Assembly: GCA_022457155.1 (NCBI GenBank)
Contig: JAJGOT010000131.1
Coordinates: forward strand, 742,001 to 806,000
From: Cladopsammia gracilis
Taxonomy: Eukaryota; Cnidaria; Anthozoa; Scleractinia; Dendrophylliidae
DNA length: 64,000 nt
Direction of reading: 5' to 3'
In this document: positions 11,880 through 22,668 of the stretch, piece by piece
Numbering within the stretch: the first letter of the stretch is position 1
How the letters are laid out: the number at the start of each line of letters is the position of its first letter
Notes under the pieces: generated by a model
Seen by the model: the letters and a program-made list of their open reading frames with translations, nothing else
The model's database searches: none
What the model was told of the DNA's origin: nothing
Position numbers and translations under genes: made by a program

Positions 11880-12063
11880 AGTGTCCCTTTCCTTTTATTT
11901 TCAATTTCAAACAGCAACTCGCAACGCAGTAATTTCGAATTTGATGGCAAAAAATATTTCCGTGTAATCGTTATTGACACCAGCCGCCGTTGGTCGCACT
12001 GTAGCGATTTGGACCGCTCTTTATTGCTTATGGTAATATCAACACCTATTTTTCTGATCACTT

Positions 12064-12128
12064 TCAACCAATGGCTGTATTAGCTTTAGAACGAGGCTTT
12101 CATGACGCAAGCAGTACACATGGCAGCC
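12064..12128 (-). promoter_or_regulatory. X-X2-Y promoter block, copy 2
   Basis: Same three boxes as copy 1, with TTGCGTCATG and CATTGGTTG unchanged. The X-like half site is altered (GCTGCCATG), which may weaken an RFX-type site. Confidence 0.5.
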
Positions 12129-12605
12129 CCTCGCTTTTAGAAAGTCATTTTGGAATCGAATCATCTTTCATTGAACGTTTTGCCAGCTTTTATTCCAGCG
12201 TATCGATATAATTTTAAAACAGTTACCTGACAGAAGAATTATACCTTAAGTAAAAAAAAATGAAAATTAGTTAATTGAAATGCTATCGTGTAAAATCCGC
12301 AATTTCCTTTTCACTGTTCTTAAAAAATATTAGCCTCATTATTTGCAGTATATATGTGAATTGGGGAATTTACTACAGCGTTCACTAATTAAATAATAGC
12401 TGTGAATTTGACTTTCAACTTGTTTTGTTTCAGTTTTTAACTCGAATTCTCATTTTAACGCAGGCAAAGTTTTCATTCGGATCAATCCAATGATAAACGA
12501 GAATGATAAAGTGGCAAGTCATTAGGTGTATTATCTAGCTGTTCCCAAATAATTGCCACTGGACGAATACTGACCCACTTATGCCTTTTTCTGGACAAAA
12601 TTGGT

Positions 12606-13640
12606 TTAATAAATAACTCTACCTGGGTTTGTAAAGTAAAAAGCTTTCATCTCTTTCGCTCGGTAGCGAGAATCGGTACATACCTTCCCGTTCTTTAGAC
12701 CAGTGACGATGATGATGACTATGTCCATTCGTAAAAAACAGCTTCTTGTCGTCTCTCCATTTTCCTTCATCTTCAGTCATCTTCAATTGCATTTCTGTGC
12801 TACTACCATCTGTCAAAATAACAGCAAGTAATTTCGAATTATTTTTGAGTCCTTCAAAAGAGATCGCGATATAAATTATTGCAATATTCCGTCGCGGCTT
12901 GGGAACGTTTCAGTCCTGAGTTAATTTTCACAAACTCACGATATAATGTCCATATCCTTTTCTTTGACAATTTTGCAGCGATCTGTGACAGTGATTTGCA
13001 ATAAAATAATATACTCAGATTTCCTTTTCTAACAAGTCAGATAAATTTCTCTCCGATCTGCCCAAGACCGGCCGGTAGCTAATGCATATGTGATTTTAAA
13101 TTGATTCTACCTTACCTTTACTTTCACCATAACACCACTGCCGTCCTCCTGTACCATTCAATCGCGATTTCTGTTTGGTCGAAAACAACCTTTTATCTTC
13201 ACCGTTTGCTCCTTGTTCGTCGCAAATCTGTAACTTTAGCCCTGTAACACTGACATCTGTATAAGAAATAAAAGACCGATTCAGTGATGTTATTTTATGG
13301 TCAGTAGTCAACTGAACACTGATTCGAGCTAGTAGCTTACCTTTGCTTTCACCAGAACACCACTGTCGTCCTCCTGTACCATTCAATCGCCATTTCTGTT
13401 TGGTCGAAAACAACCTTGTTTCTTCTCCATTAGCTCCTTGTTCTTCGCAAATCTGTAACTTTAGCCCTGTAACACTGACATCTGTACAACAAATAAGACG
13501 ATCGAGTGAGTGATTTTATAAACTAAATTATCCGCTCACTTTTATATTGATCAGTTTTCGCTGACCGCTAACATACCGTCACAGGCGAATAACGTTTTTT
13601 CGCGTTCGTTGCTGAAGTCATCTATGCACACCTCGAACAT
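12606..13640 (-). CDS. Module-repeat orphan protein, copy 3
   Basis: Exons 13577-13640, 13341-13481, 13116-13256, 12684-12809, 12606-12622, giving 162 residues. The cap reads LFACD where copies 1 and 2 read LFVCD. The third module has lost five codons and reads NGHSHHHRHWSKEREG in place of the usual HLTEKGNWEW segment. The frame and phase-1 ends are kept, but the module's two Trp become one and a histidine cluster appears. The second module has QWCYGES. All splice sites are intact, so this is an expressed-looking but structurally altered copy. Confidence 0.65.
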
Positions 13641-13847
13641 AGTGTCCCGTTCCTTTTATTTTCAATTTCAAACAGCAACTCGCAACGCAGTAATTTCGAA
13701 TTTGGTGGCAAAAAATATTTCCGTGCAATCGTAATTGACACCAGCCGCCGTTGGTCGCACTGTAGCGATTTGGACCACTCTTTATCGCTTATGGTAATAC
13801 CAACACCTATTTTTCTCATAATTGAACCAGTTTGACAGCATCATTTT

Positions 13848-13911
13848 CAACCAATGGCTGTATTAGCTTTAGAACGAGGCTTTCATGACGCAAGCAGTAC
13901 ACATGGCAACC
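13848..13911 (-). promoter_or_regulatory. X-X2-Y promoter block, copy 3
   Basis: Identical in layout to copy 1: GTTGCCATG, TTGCGTCATG and CATTGGTTG on the minus strand, about 210 bp upstream of the first-exon ATG. Confidence 0.5.
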
Positions 13912-14415
13912 CCTCGCTTTTAGAAAGTCATTTTGGAATCGAATCATCTTTCATTGAACGTTTTGCCAGCTTTTATTCCAGCGTATCGATATAATTTTAA
14001 AACAGTTACCTAACAGAAGAATTGTACCTTAAGTGAAAAAGAACAATTGAAATTAGTCAATTGAAATGCTATCGTGTAAAATCAGCAATTTCCTAGTCAC
14101 TGTTCTTGAAAAAATATTAGCCTCATTATTTGCAGTATATATGTGAATTGGGGAATTTACTACAGCATTCACTAATTAAATAATAGCTGAGAATTTGACT
14201 TTAAACGTTTTTTGTTTCAGTTTTTAACTCGAATTCTCATTTCAACGCAGGCAAAGTTTCCATTCGGATCAATGATCAACGAGAATATGGAAAAAATAAG
14301 CAAAGCGGCAAGTCATTAGGTGTATTATCTACCTGTTCTCGAATAATTGCCACTGCACGAAAACTCACCACCCACTGTATACATACCTTTTAATTTTTTT
14401 TTGGACAAAATTAGT

Positions 14416-15391
14416 TTAATAAATAACTCTAACTAACATAAAATGCAGCTTTTCACGACTTACGAAATGAGGACATGGGTTTGTAAAGTAAAGAGCTTTC
14501 ATCTGTTTCGCTCTGTAGCGAGAATCGGTACATACCTTCCCGTTCATTAGAGCGCCATTCCCAATTTCCTTTTTCAGTCAAATGACGATATCCATTCATA
14601 AAAAACAGCTTCCTGTTCTCGGCTCTGCGTTTCCCTTTATCTTCACTCATTTCCAATGTAATTTCTGTGCTACTACCCTCTGTGAAAAAAAAAAAAAATA
14701 ACAAGTACCGGTTATTTCAAATTATTTTAATCTATTTGACAAGAGGTGGCAATTTAAAATATCGCAATGTTTTTTCGCGGGCTCAGGATATGTTTTTAAC
14801 ATCCTATTCTTTGACAATTTCGCAGCGATATGTTACAATGACTTGCAATAAAATAATAAACTCCACGTTCTTGTAACGGAACCTTAACTGACTACATGGT
14901 CGGTGAATAAATTTTTCCACGATCTGCCGAAGACCGACCGATAGTTAATAGGTATGTTGACCGCTTTGAAGTTAAATTGGACATTGGAAATTGGTCAAAA
15001 TTTCTACATTACTAAAAGGCTAACGAATTGCAACATTGCGTCCATGGTCAATAGCCAACTTAACATTTGTACTGATTCTAGAAGCTTACCTTTGCTTTCA
15101 CCAAAACACCACTGCCGTGCTCCTGTACCATTCAATCGCGATTTCTGTTTCGTCAAAAACAGACTTGTTTCTTCTCCACTTGCTTCTTGTTTTTCGCAAA
15201 TCTGTAACTTCAGCCCTGTAACACTGACATCTGTGCATGGAAGAAATAGAAAGACCGATTGAGTGATTTTATAAACTAAATTATTTCAGTTTCGATTTGA
15301 TCAGTTTTTCACTGACCGCCAACATACCGTCACTGGCGAATAATGCTTTTTCGCGTTCGTTGCTGAAGCAATCCATGCACACATCGCACAT
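14416..15391 (-). CDS. Module-repeat orphan protein, diverged copy 4
   Basis: Exon 1 at 15328-15391 starts MCDVCMDCFSNE and ends EKALFASD. Module exons are 15090-15230 (DVSVTG type, with LFLTKQKSRLN and QWCFGES) and 14536-14679 (48 codons, [40 protein letters not shown]). The middle module of copies 1-3 is absent. All frames and splice sites are open although introns and flanks differ clearly from the other copies, which suggests selection on the protein. The short last exon may survive at 14416-14432 behind an inserted stretch, but its acceptor is weaker. This is the best within-window test that the family codes for protein. Confidence 0.55.
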
Positions 15392-15599
15392 AGTGTCCCG
15401 CTCCTTTTATTTTTTATGTTAAACAGAATAGAAAATCTGAGCACAACGATTCGAATTTGAGAGAAGAAAATATTCAAGGGGCAATCTTAATTTGCCGGCC
15501 GCCGTTGTTCGCTCTGTAGCAATTTGGGCCGCTGTTTATCGTTAATGGTAATACCAACTTCTATTCTTTTCCTGGTTAAACCAGTTTGACAGCATCACT

Positions 15600-15672
15600 A
15601 TCAGCCAATAGCTGTATTAGCTCTAATAGGAGGTTCTACATGACGCAAGTACATGGTACACATAGCAACGCC
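15600..15672 (-). promoter_or_regulatory. X-X2-Y promoter block, copy 4
   Basis: On the minus strand GTTGCTATGTGTACC, TTGCGTCATG and CTATTGGCTG keep order and approximate spacing, although the surrounding sequence has diverged from copies 1-3. Retention of the boxes argues for function. Confidence 0.5.
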
Positions 15673-15771
15673 TCTCTTGACCTATTACATGATTATATTA
15701 TTATTGGAATCGAATTATAACCACCCTCTATTCTTTTCTGTGTAAACTAGTTTGGCAACATATTTTTTTAA

Positions 15772-15838
15772 CCAACAGCTGTACTAGCATCAAAAGGAGG
15801 TTCCCTTCAGGACGCAAGTTGTAGACATGGCAACGCCT
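15772..15838 (-). promoter_or_regulatory. Second, degenerate X-X2-Y block
   Basis: A further duplicate lies just upstream of the copy 4 block: GTTGCCATG intact, TTGCGTCCTG and CTGTTGGTT changed. Probably a decayed remnant of another unit. Confidence 0.35.
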
Positions 15839-15950
15839 CGTTGGAATAAAATTTACACACGATAGCCACATTGCCACGCACAAGTTTCTTTAGCCAAATC
15901 GAGATTTCTTTAATTGCATTGCATAAAAAACGACAACCTGCCTGGAATTT

Positions 15951-16148
15951 TACGTGTGAAAATATCTTATTTTCTTCAAGGTATTTTTCTGAACTATTAA
16001 TGCTTGAGTTATTATATTTCTACAGATTATATAAAGAAAACTCTTATTTTACGTGTAAAAATATCTTATTTTCTTCAAGGTATTTTTCTAAACTATTAAT
16101 GCTTGAGTTATTATATTTTTACAGATTATATAAAGAAAACTCTTCCAC
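15951..16148. repeat. Two 99-bp direct tandem copies
   Basis: A segment starting ACGTGT at 15952 repeats at 16051 with few differences. Both copies contain a splice-acceptor-like TTTCTACAG/TTTTTACAG, but no coding role was recognised. 16150-16700 holds nothing identified. Confidence 0.75.
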
Positions 16149-16712
16149 TGGTTTCACTTTTATTCTATATACAGTTGAAATAGATTCAAATATTTATCTC
16201 GTTTATACCTATCAGTTTTCACTCTTACTTTTGCTAGCTATGTAAATTAAGGACTGAAAGTTCCCCATTACCAAAATTTTGATACCCTGCCTTATTGCAT
16301 TTGGAAAGCGGTAACTCAGTCAATTTTTTGGCGGTATGGCGATTTCGGTATGCAAATTGCGGGATTTATTTCAGAGTTAGTTGTTGCAAAATAATGTATT
16401 CGAATTTTGTCCTAACAAATTTACTCTGAACTTAATTGTTCAATAAATACTAAATAAATCTAAGATGAAGCTTTCTGTCAGTGCTATAAGAAAGGAAAAT
16501 TGTGGAAAGTTTAAAAGCATGAATTGGTAACCGTGACACGTAACATTTTAAAAGTAGTTATCATGACGTAACACTAACCCACTCCATGTTGCTTTCTGGA
16601 TAGATAAAAATATATATAACTCTAAACCACAAGATTCAATAATTTAGGACTATAGCAAAATGCAGAACAAGTCTTTCATCTCATTCTCGTGGTAGCCTAT
16701 TTTGGCACATAC

Positions 16713-17438
16713 CTTCCCGTTCAACACAGCGCCATTTCAATCAATCTTTATCAATCAATCTTTATTAGACAAATAAATCATTTTCAAAATTGTAGGCACC
16801 CGCAGGTAGCATCAAGCTAATCGAGGCGGGTGCTTTTAGAAATAAATAAATAAATAAACAAATAAATAAATAACAAATCACATTACAAATAAAATACGGA
16901 GATAAATAAATTGGTAGGTAACTTAACTGAGTCTTACAAGATTTTGAGTGACACATTTAACAAGTCGGATAATTATTTTCACACATCAGAATAAAAAAAA
17001 TTCCAATCTTCTTCGTCAGTCAAATGACGATTAGTAAAAAATAGCGTCTTGCTCTCTCTACGTCTTCTTTCATCCTCACTTGTCTCTAAAGTCATTTCTG
17101 TGCTACTACCTTCTGTCAAAATAACCACAAGTAATTTCGAATTTTTTTGTTTCTTTGTCAAGGGATGACGATGTTCTTTCGCAGTCTGGATTTCGTTTCT
17201 TATATATAGAACCTTGACTACATCATCGGTGGATAAATTTCTCCCCGTTTTCCACAAGACCGGTCGATATCTAACGCGTATGTTGACCACTGTGAATTTA
17301 AATTGAACATGCCAACATTTCTAAACTATTACAATGCTAACGAAGCGCAACATTGCACCCATGGTCAATAGTCAACTAAACACTGATTCTACCTTACCTT
17401 TGCTTTCACCAGAACACCACTGCTGCCCTCCTGTACCG
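16713..17438 (-). pseudogene. Broken end copy (copy 5) of the module family
   Basis: The last-module exon (16713-17112) starts with a normal acceptor and EGSSTEMTLETSEDE-like sequence and ends with its donor. It is split by an inserted repeat at about 16738-17000. The upstream module exon (17398 to about 17438) keeps only its 3' end and donor, then runs directly into promoter-type sequence, showing a deletion that removed most of the module and the first exon. A promoter block remnant (TTGCGTCATG, changed CCAAT) lies at about 17490-17560. Not functional as read. Confidence 0.65.
16738..17000. mobile_element. Short retroelement-like insertion in a module exon
   Basis: About 260 bp interrupt the copy 5 module. 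The left end has TCAATCTTTATCAATCAATC, and a (AAATAAAT)n stretch lies near 16840-16880. Flanks TTTCAATC and TTCCAATC look like a target duplication. The class is uncertain. Confidence 0.5.
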
Positions 17439-17640
17439 TTTATCTATCCTTCTCCTGATAAACCAGTTTGGCAGCCTCATTTTCATCCACAATAGCTGTA
17501 AGAGCTGTAGAACGAGGCTCCACATGACGCAAGTGGTACACATGGCCTCTCATTGGAATACAATTTGTCAATTTTACACAGGGAAAGATTATAACCACTT
17601 TACCACGCACAAGTTTCTTTAAACGATTTAAAGTGTTAGA

Positions 17641-18140
17641 GACGATGAAAAACGCCTTCTTATGAAAAAACTGGCTGACCTAGAACACCTCTTTGAAGTG
17701 AACATCTTTGACTACGCGCTGTAGCCTACCAAACCCGACGGAAAAGAGGAGGAAGAAGACGATGATGCCAAGCCGGATATTGCCGCTGAGCTGATTCACC
17801 GATCTCTTAACCTTCACCAGCGCCACTTTTCCTATATTAAAGATATTAGTAACTCTTCTAAATCCTTCTGTTGCTTGTGATGTGGAAAATTCTGGAAGCA
17901 TGTGGGTATGCTACATCGTCACAAGTGAACCTGTGATGCAAGGGTTCACTTCATGTTTACTGGCGGTGCTTACAAGACACCACCCACCATCTCAAGTACT
18001 TTCCTTACAGGGCCACCCTTGACTTTGAATGCATGTTCAACCCCCAGTGAGCCAGTCCAAAAACACCAAGAAAAGCATGGGCCAAAGCAGGCACCCTTTA
18101 CTCACTCCGGTTCTTACTTGAAATGGTTCGGAACGACCAC
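17641..18140 (+). pseudogene. Broken transposon-type ORF fragment
   Basis: The plus strand reads as protein across several stops: a stretch with KLADLEHLFEVNIFDYAL, then ELIHRSLNLHQRHF, a CGKFWKHVGMLHRH zinc-finger-like part, then HFMFTGGAYKTPPTI and YRATLDFECMFNP. The Cys/His pattern and the YRATxDFEC motif are of the kind found before the exonuclease part of family B DNA polymerases in large self-synthesising (Polinton-like) or related elements. Stops and at least one frame change show it is dead. The assignment is from memory of the pattern, so tentative. Confidence 0.4.
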
Positions 18141-18175
18141 GTACTATTGATCTGAAACTAGTTCGCCAAAAGGAA

Positions 18176-18330
18176 CGCACAATCTGAAGCCAGATTCTGA
18201 TACCAATCTGAAGCCAAATGCAGATACCAATCTGAAGCCAGATTCTGATACCAATCTAAAGCCAGATTCTGATACCAATTTGAAGCCAGATTCTGATACC
18301 AATCTGAAGCCAGATTCAGATACCAATCTG
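18176..18330. repeat. 24-bp satellite, about six copies
   Basis: The unit GAAGCCAGATTCTGATACCA plus four bases repeats about six times with few changes. It is a multiple of three, so both strands show open repetitive frames. I do not take these as genes. Confidence 0.85.
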
Positions 18331-18345
18331 AACGATCCACCCCTG

Positions 18346-18825
18346 AGGCCCTGCCAGGGGGGGGGGGGGGGGAGTCCCGTGTCGCTTTCTGAATTTTAAA
18401 ATGTTTCATGTCGGTGTTTTGTCAATGCTTCACGTCGCTGTCGGAAATTGAACGAACATAGTTTGTCGGAATTTTAGAAAAGGTTGATAATGGTACGTTA
18501 TAAAGAAACGCCTACAGATCTACAATAGCTCAGTTATCGTTCGGTGCGTTTGGAGTTTGTGCGTTTGTTTGCGTTCGTTTGGAGTTGCGTAAATGATGTA
18601 TAACGCGATGCTCAAGAGACCCTCAAGGGAACCTCAAGGGTCCTCAAGGACCACAAATTGGTGAAAAAAAAAAGCCAAACCACCGTTCTTTGTCGTTAAT
18701 TCTCGGCTTTCATGTCGCTGTCGGAATTGTGCCGAGAAAGATTGTCTGTTGTCGCAATTTCATTTTACGCGCTGTCGCTACTTTTTGAGTCATGTCGCCT
18801 GTCGGAATTTACCCTGGCAGGGCCT
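18346..18825. mobile_element. 480-bp element with perfect 8-bp target duplication
   Basis: Inverted ends AGGCCCTGCCAGGG and CCCTGGCAGGGCCT are flanked on both sides by CACCCCTG (18338-18345 and 18826-18833). An 8-bp duplication fits hAT-like or P-like transposons. A G run follows the left end. No ORF was recognised inside. It sits in the loop of a smaller hairpin whose arms are CAATCTGAACGATCCA and its inverse. 18840-19370 holds nothing identified. Confidence 0.8.
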
Positions 18826-19370
18826 CACCCCTGGATGTGGATCGTTCAGATTGTAATCTAGGATTGGTTTGACTCTGAATGGAACCGAAAATCGAATTTT
18901 GGAGCTAGCGCAGAACCCGGATTTAGATTGGTTAAAAGAAATACAACCAAGTACTTGTATAGACTGCATTTGTGAAATAGAGGTGTGTTGATAAAACTAA
19001 TAGCTACTTTCTCTTATTTTCCACCTAGTTCAGTTTATTTGTTCTTTTCAGGGGAATATATCACATAACCCCGTTCATTACAGTGTCTGAAAAGCTAGAT
19101 GCGGCTTTGATTGTAACAGGGGAGAGGCGGGGCTGAAAACAATAGCTGATAACAATAGCAAAACAAACGATTGTTTATTCCCCTCGTCATATTCCCCCCG
19201 CCTTAGTCCCTTAGTAATAGAATAACACAAACGGGAAGACAAAATAGCGCTCAACAAGGAAAACACACAAACATCATCAGTCAATATTTTTTGTTTACAT
19301 AAAAAGACAACTTCATCAATCTTATTCCAACATAACTAACTTGCCGGGTTAGGACCAAAAAGCGGCTAAA

Positions 19371-19497
19371 TTGCAGAATACCCCGCAACTTATTAGCATC
19401 TTATTGAATAACAATAGTGCCTATTGTTTCATGCTCGTTTTTCCTGGGTTAGGGTTAGGGTTAGGAGTTTGTTAGAAGTTGCGGGGTATTCTGCAAT
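19371..19497. mobile_element. Foldback element with telomere-like repeats in the loop
   Basis: Arms TTGCAGAATACCCCGCAACTT and inverse enclose three TTAGGG units (about 19446-19466). Short and non-coding. Confidence 0.7.
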
Positions 19498-19912
19498 TGC
19501 TCCCAAAAAGCGAAATGTTGATAACATTATTCGATGGTATCGTACCTCGATTTAGCTTTCGGGTCTTCAATAGTCTATGAAGCCTCGGTTTACGCTTGAA
19601 CCTGATTATTTTTCCGCCGGTTTCCCTTGGAAAACACACCGACATTTCGAAAAATGAAGGCGGGCAGTTGGACCATGGCGAGACCACGAGTACTGTTCAT
19701 ACATTTTCTTCTCTCTCCCTCCATCCACTCATAACGAAGCAACGTGCTCAATGAAAATTTGGCAAAAGCAAAACATGTTTACCGTCTCGCTAGTGTGCCG
19801 TGATCCCAATGCGGCCTTGCGGAATCATGCTTTTTTGCATTTGAATTGAACGGAATGTTACTCTCCGAAATTCTTTGTTTTAGAAAACCTCACAAGGTGA
19901 AAAATAAGCATG

Positions 19913-20031
19913 TTATTGACCTGTCCCTCGGGGATATGTGATATATTCCCCTCGTGGCGTTCCCTCGGGCTACGTCCTCGGGTACGCCACGAGGGGAATA
20001 TCTCACATATCCCCTCGCTTCAGGTCAATAA
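19913..20031. mobile_element. Hairpin element
   Basis: Near-perfect inverted arms begin TTATTGACCTG and contain ATTCCCCTCGTGGCG, with a loop of under 25 bases. Confidence 0.75.
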
Positions 20032-20179
20032 CCCTTACATTGTCTTACTTTACTGTCAAGTTTGAGAAATAAAATTTACTCAAGCAAATGGTACAAACAA
20101 ACTTAAAGCCCCGCAAGATAATTAAGATGAGAGTTTTGATTCCAAACTATCATCTACTATCGTTGACTATCGTGCTTCA

Positions 20180-20321
20180 TTAAAAGGCCCACTATCACCC
20201 ATTCGGCTTTGCGGTGGTTTGTTTTTGTTTTCAAATAGCGAGCTCGCTCGTGATTGGCTCTTTCGGGAATTTTCGACTGCGTTAAATTCGCAATGCATCT
20301 TGGGTGACAGTGGGCCTTTAA
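20180..20321. mobile_element. 142-bp TTAA MITE
   Basis: TTAA at both ends, with inverted ends GGCCCACTATCACCC and GGGTGACAGTGGGCC. Confidence 0.75.
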
Positions 20322-20811
20322 GAAACTGCGGTACTATGTCAGTGGGGGAGTGACAAATACAACTGACCCTTGTGCCCAGGCTCCAGCGGCTAAGAGGGCC
20401 AAGCGGCTCTGGAAACGAGAGTGAATCATGGCTGTGATCAAACGGTTCATGGGGCAGCGGGTGAAAATTGATGAGAATTGGTTAAAAGTCACCTGAGCAA
20501 AGTTATTAACTATCACGTGCTCAGTCAAACGAACAAAACTAATATCAACTATCAAAACAATTTTGATGTTCAAAGTCAATGATAGCGCGTGATAGTGAGC
20601 GCGAGTTTGAACTATCATCAGCTATCGACAACTATAAACAACTATCATGCACATTTGATCGGGGCTTCAGACAAGTATACACTTTCCGTCATGGTCAGAC
20701 TATGGGTTGGCACTTACGGTCTCGCAGAAGTGAGATGAAGTGCAAGAGCAGGAATAAAGTCGCAGTCGCGAGTGTAACAACAGAAAATTATTGATACCAG
20801 CGGACTTTAGA

Positions 20812-21032
20812 TCGGACTACGAGTACGAGATTGAGTACGAGTACGACTTTTAAAACTTAGTTCGCGTGCTCTAAATAACCATTTACCACACAAACTTTAT
20901 ACCTAGAGTCTTCTTATGTTCTGGTCTGCAACAGGAAAGACCGACAGCTCTGGGGACGTGAATGGCTTTAAATTCAAAAGTCGTACTCGTACTCAATCTC
21001 GTACTCGTACTCAAATCTAAAGCTCCCTATTG
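20812..21032. mobile_element. MITE with GTACGAG-rich inverted ends
   Basis: Ends carry ACGAGTACGAGATTGAGTAC in inverted orientation, about 50 bp each side. 20322-20811 holds no supported gene. Confidence 0.65.
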
Positions 21033-21172
21033 ATATAACTGAGGCAAGTAAAATTTAAAATTTAATTTAATGGATGTTCGCTTCACTTGAAGCAAATTCT
21101 TATGCTTCCGCTTGTGCTTATTTTTATATCGCTAGTGAAAACCAGGCTTTAACACAATTATACTGTAAGTAA

Positions 21173-21674
21173 TATATCAAACAAGAGTGTTTCATGAGGA
21201 TATGCAAACACCGAGAAGTCAGTGGGTTAAATCAAAGGGCTCTGAGACCCATCTCGTGGATACGAAACAACTTAAGGTTAAGTCCACAGATCGGTTTTAA
21301 TTTTCCATACTGAGTTTGAAGCCAAAGAATTGATTAGTAAAACAGATTTAAAACGAGCAAAACATTTTAGCTTGACATAAATATGCATTGTGTAAAATGA
21401 GAGTGTCTAGACAACAGGATGAAGTAATTACACTGGAAATTTTAAAAAAGTTTACTACAGCAATCATCTTTTAACACGTAATCCACTGGAGAATTAAAAA
21501 TGTTTATAAATGATGGAACGAGTGAAAATTTGCATATCTGTCCCCGTATACTTTTTCTCGTTCAACGCTTCGCTTATTCACGAGATAAAAACGAGGCACA
21601 GCAAAGTTTTTTTCCACTCACCTCGAGGTATTTGGAAACCTAATGAAACACTCTTCTCACGACTGTTTGATATA
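21173..21674. mobile_element. 500-bp inverted-end element, related to a copy at 32 kb
   Basis: Inverted ends ATATCAAACA...GAGTGTTTCAT. The interior (about 21228-21440, TCAAAGGGCTCTGAGA to GTCTAGACAAC) matches a segment at about 32090-32460 inside an SLC38A10-like intron. Confidence 0.6.
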
Positions 21675-22668
21675 ACCCCGGATATAGCTTCTCAAACCAT
21701 GCATAACAATAGGCCACTTCGAAAAATACCATAATAATCTTTTATGTGCAGGCTCAGCCTCACCGGGCTGTAATTATTCAAGTCTCCTTTGTTAGAATGG
21801 CACAATGGAATTCAGAGTGCATGTAGGAACGCTGGGTCGAAGCATTGTGTGTTCGTATACAAATGTGTATACCATGCGCGATTTAGGGGAAACACTTATT
21901 CTATTGTTAAAACAATAGAATATAAGAACACAAAAGAACGACAATACAATAGAATACAATACCATAGAATATATTAGAATACATAATTTTGCCTAATACA
22001 ATGGAAGTGTACAATGTACAATGGAGTTGACACCCTAAATCGGGCATCATATGCAAATGTGCACCGTACGAAAATTGTCAAGAAGGTGAGCATAGCACGT
22101 GCAGTTTTTGCCGAAAACAAAAGAAATTGGAAAAATCAGGCTTACAATCAAACACCACCCAAACCTGCACTTTAAAGAGTATTATGGTATTTTTTGAAGT
22201 GGCCTATAGTTCTTAGAGAAATTCGCCAAACTTCCTTCACTGAAGCGATTTCCTGTTTTCTCTTCATGAATTATTAATCAGTTTGAGAAAAAATATTTTA
22301 ATTCGTTATTGATAAGAACTTGACCTAAATCTCTCAAATAAACTTGAGATGACCACAATTTTAAATTAGTGGTAGAATTTCTGGACCTAACATCTACAAA
22401 AATAAATAACTTTGTTGAAAGATTCCAGGCTCCCAAATTAAGTGAGGGTAGCTGCTTAAAATAAATTCCACATATGTAATCGAAGTTTCTTCACACATGC
22501 ATGTGCACTCCAGTGTGCTCATATCGCATGTCTCAATGAATTGCAATAACGATAACATAACATAACGATACTACGTAATATGACCAGTGTTTTACAAAAA
22601 TGCTTTATGGAGCAAGAATTCGACATCTTCATTCTTGAAAGATATGCATTTCCAGTTCTTTAGTTCTA

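Larger units (their letters stand above)
8700..14050. repeat. Three near-identical ~1.78-kb tandem gene units
   Basis: The anchor ATGTGAATTGGGG recurs at 8793, 10571, 12354 and 14141, giving periods of 1778, 1783 and 1787 bp. Each unit carries promoter block, first exon, three module exons and last exon on the minus strand. Introns and flanks are almost as similar as exons, so the duplications are recent. Small indels differ by unit: one extra codon in a copy 2 module, five codons lost in a copy 3 module. Confidence 0.9.

Noticed and set aside
18144..18409. Repetitive minus-strand ORFs (SESGFRLV and related units)
   Set aside because: Produced by the 24-bp satellite, whose length is a multiple of three.
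21510..21734. 74-codon plus-strand ORF
   Set aside because: It spans the right inverted end of the 21-kb element.
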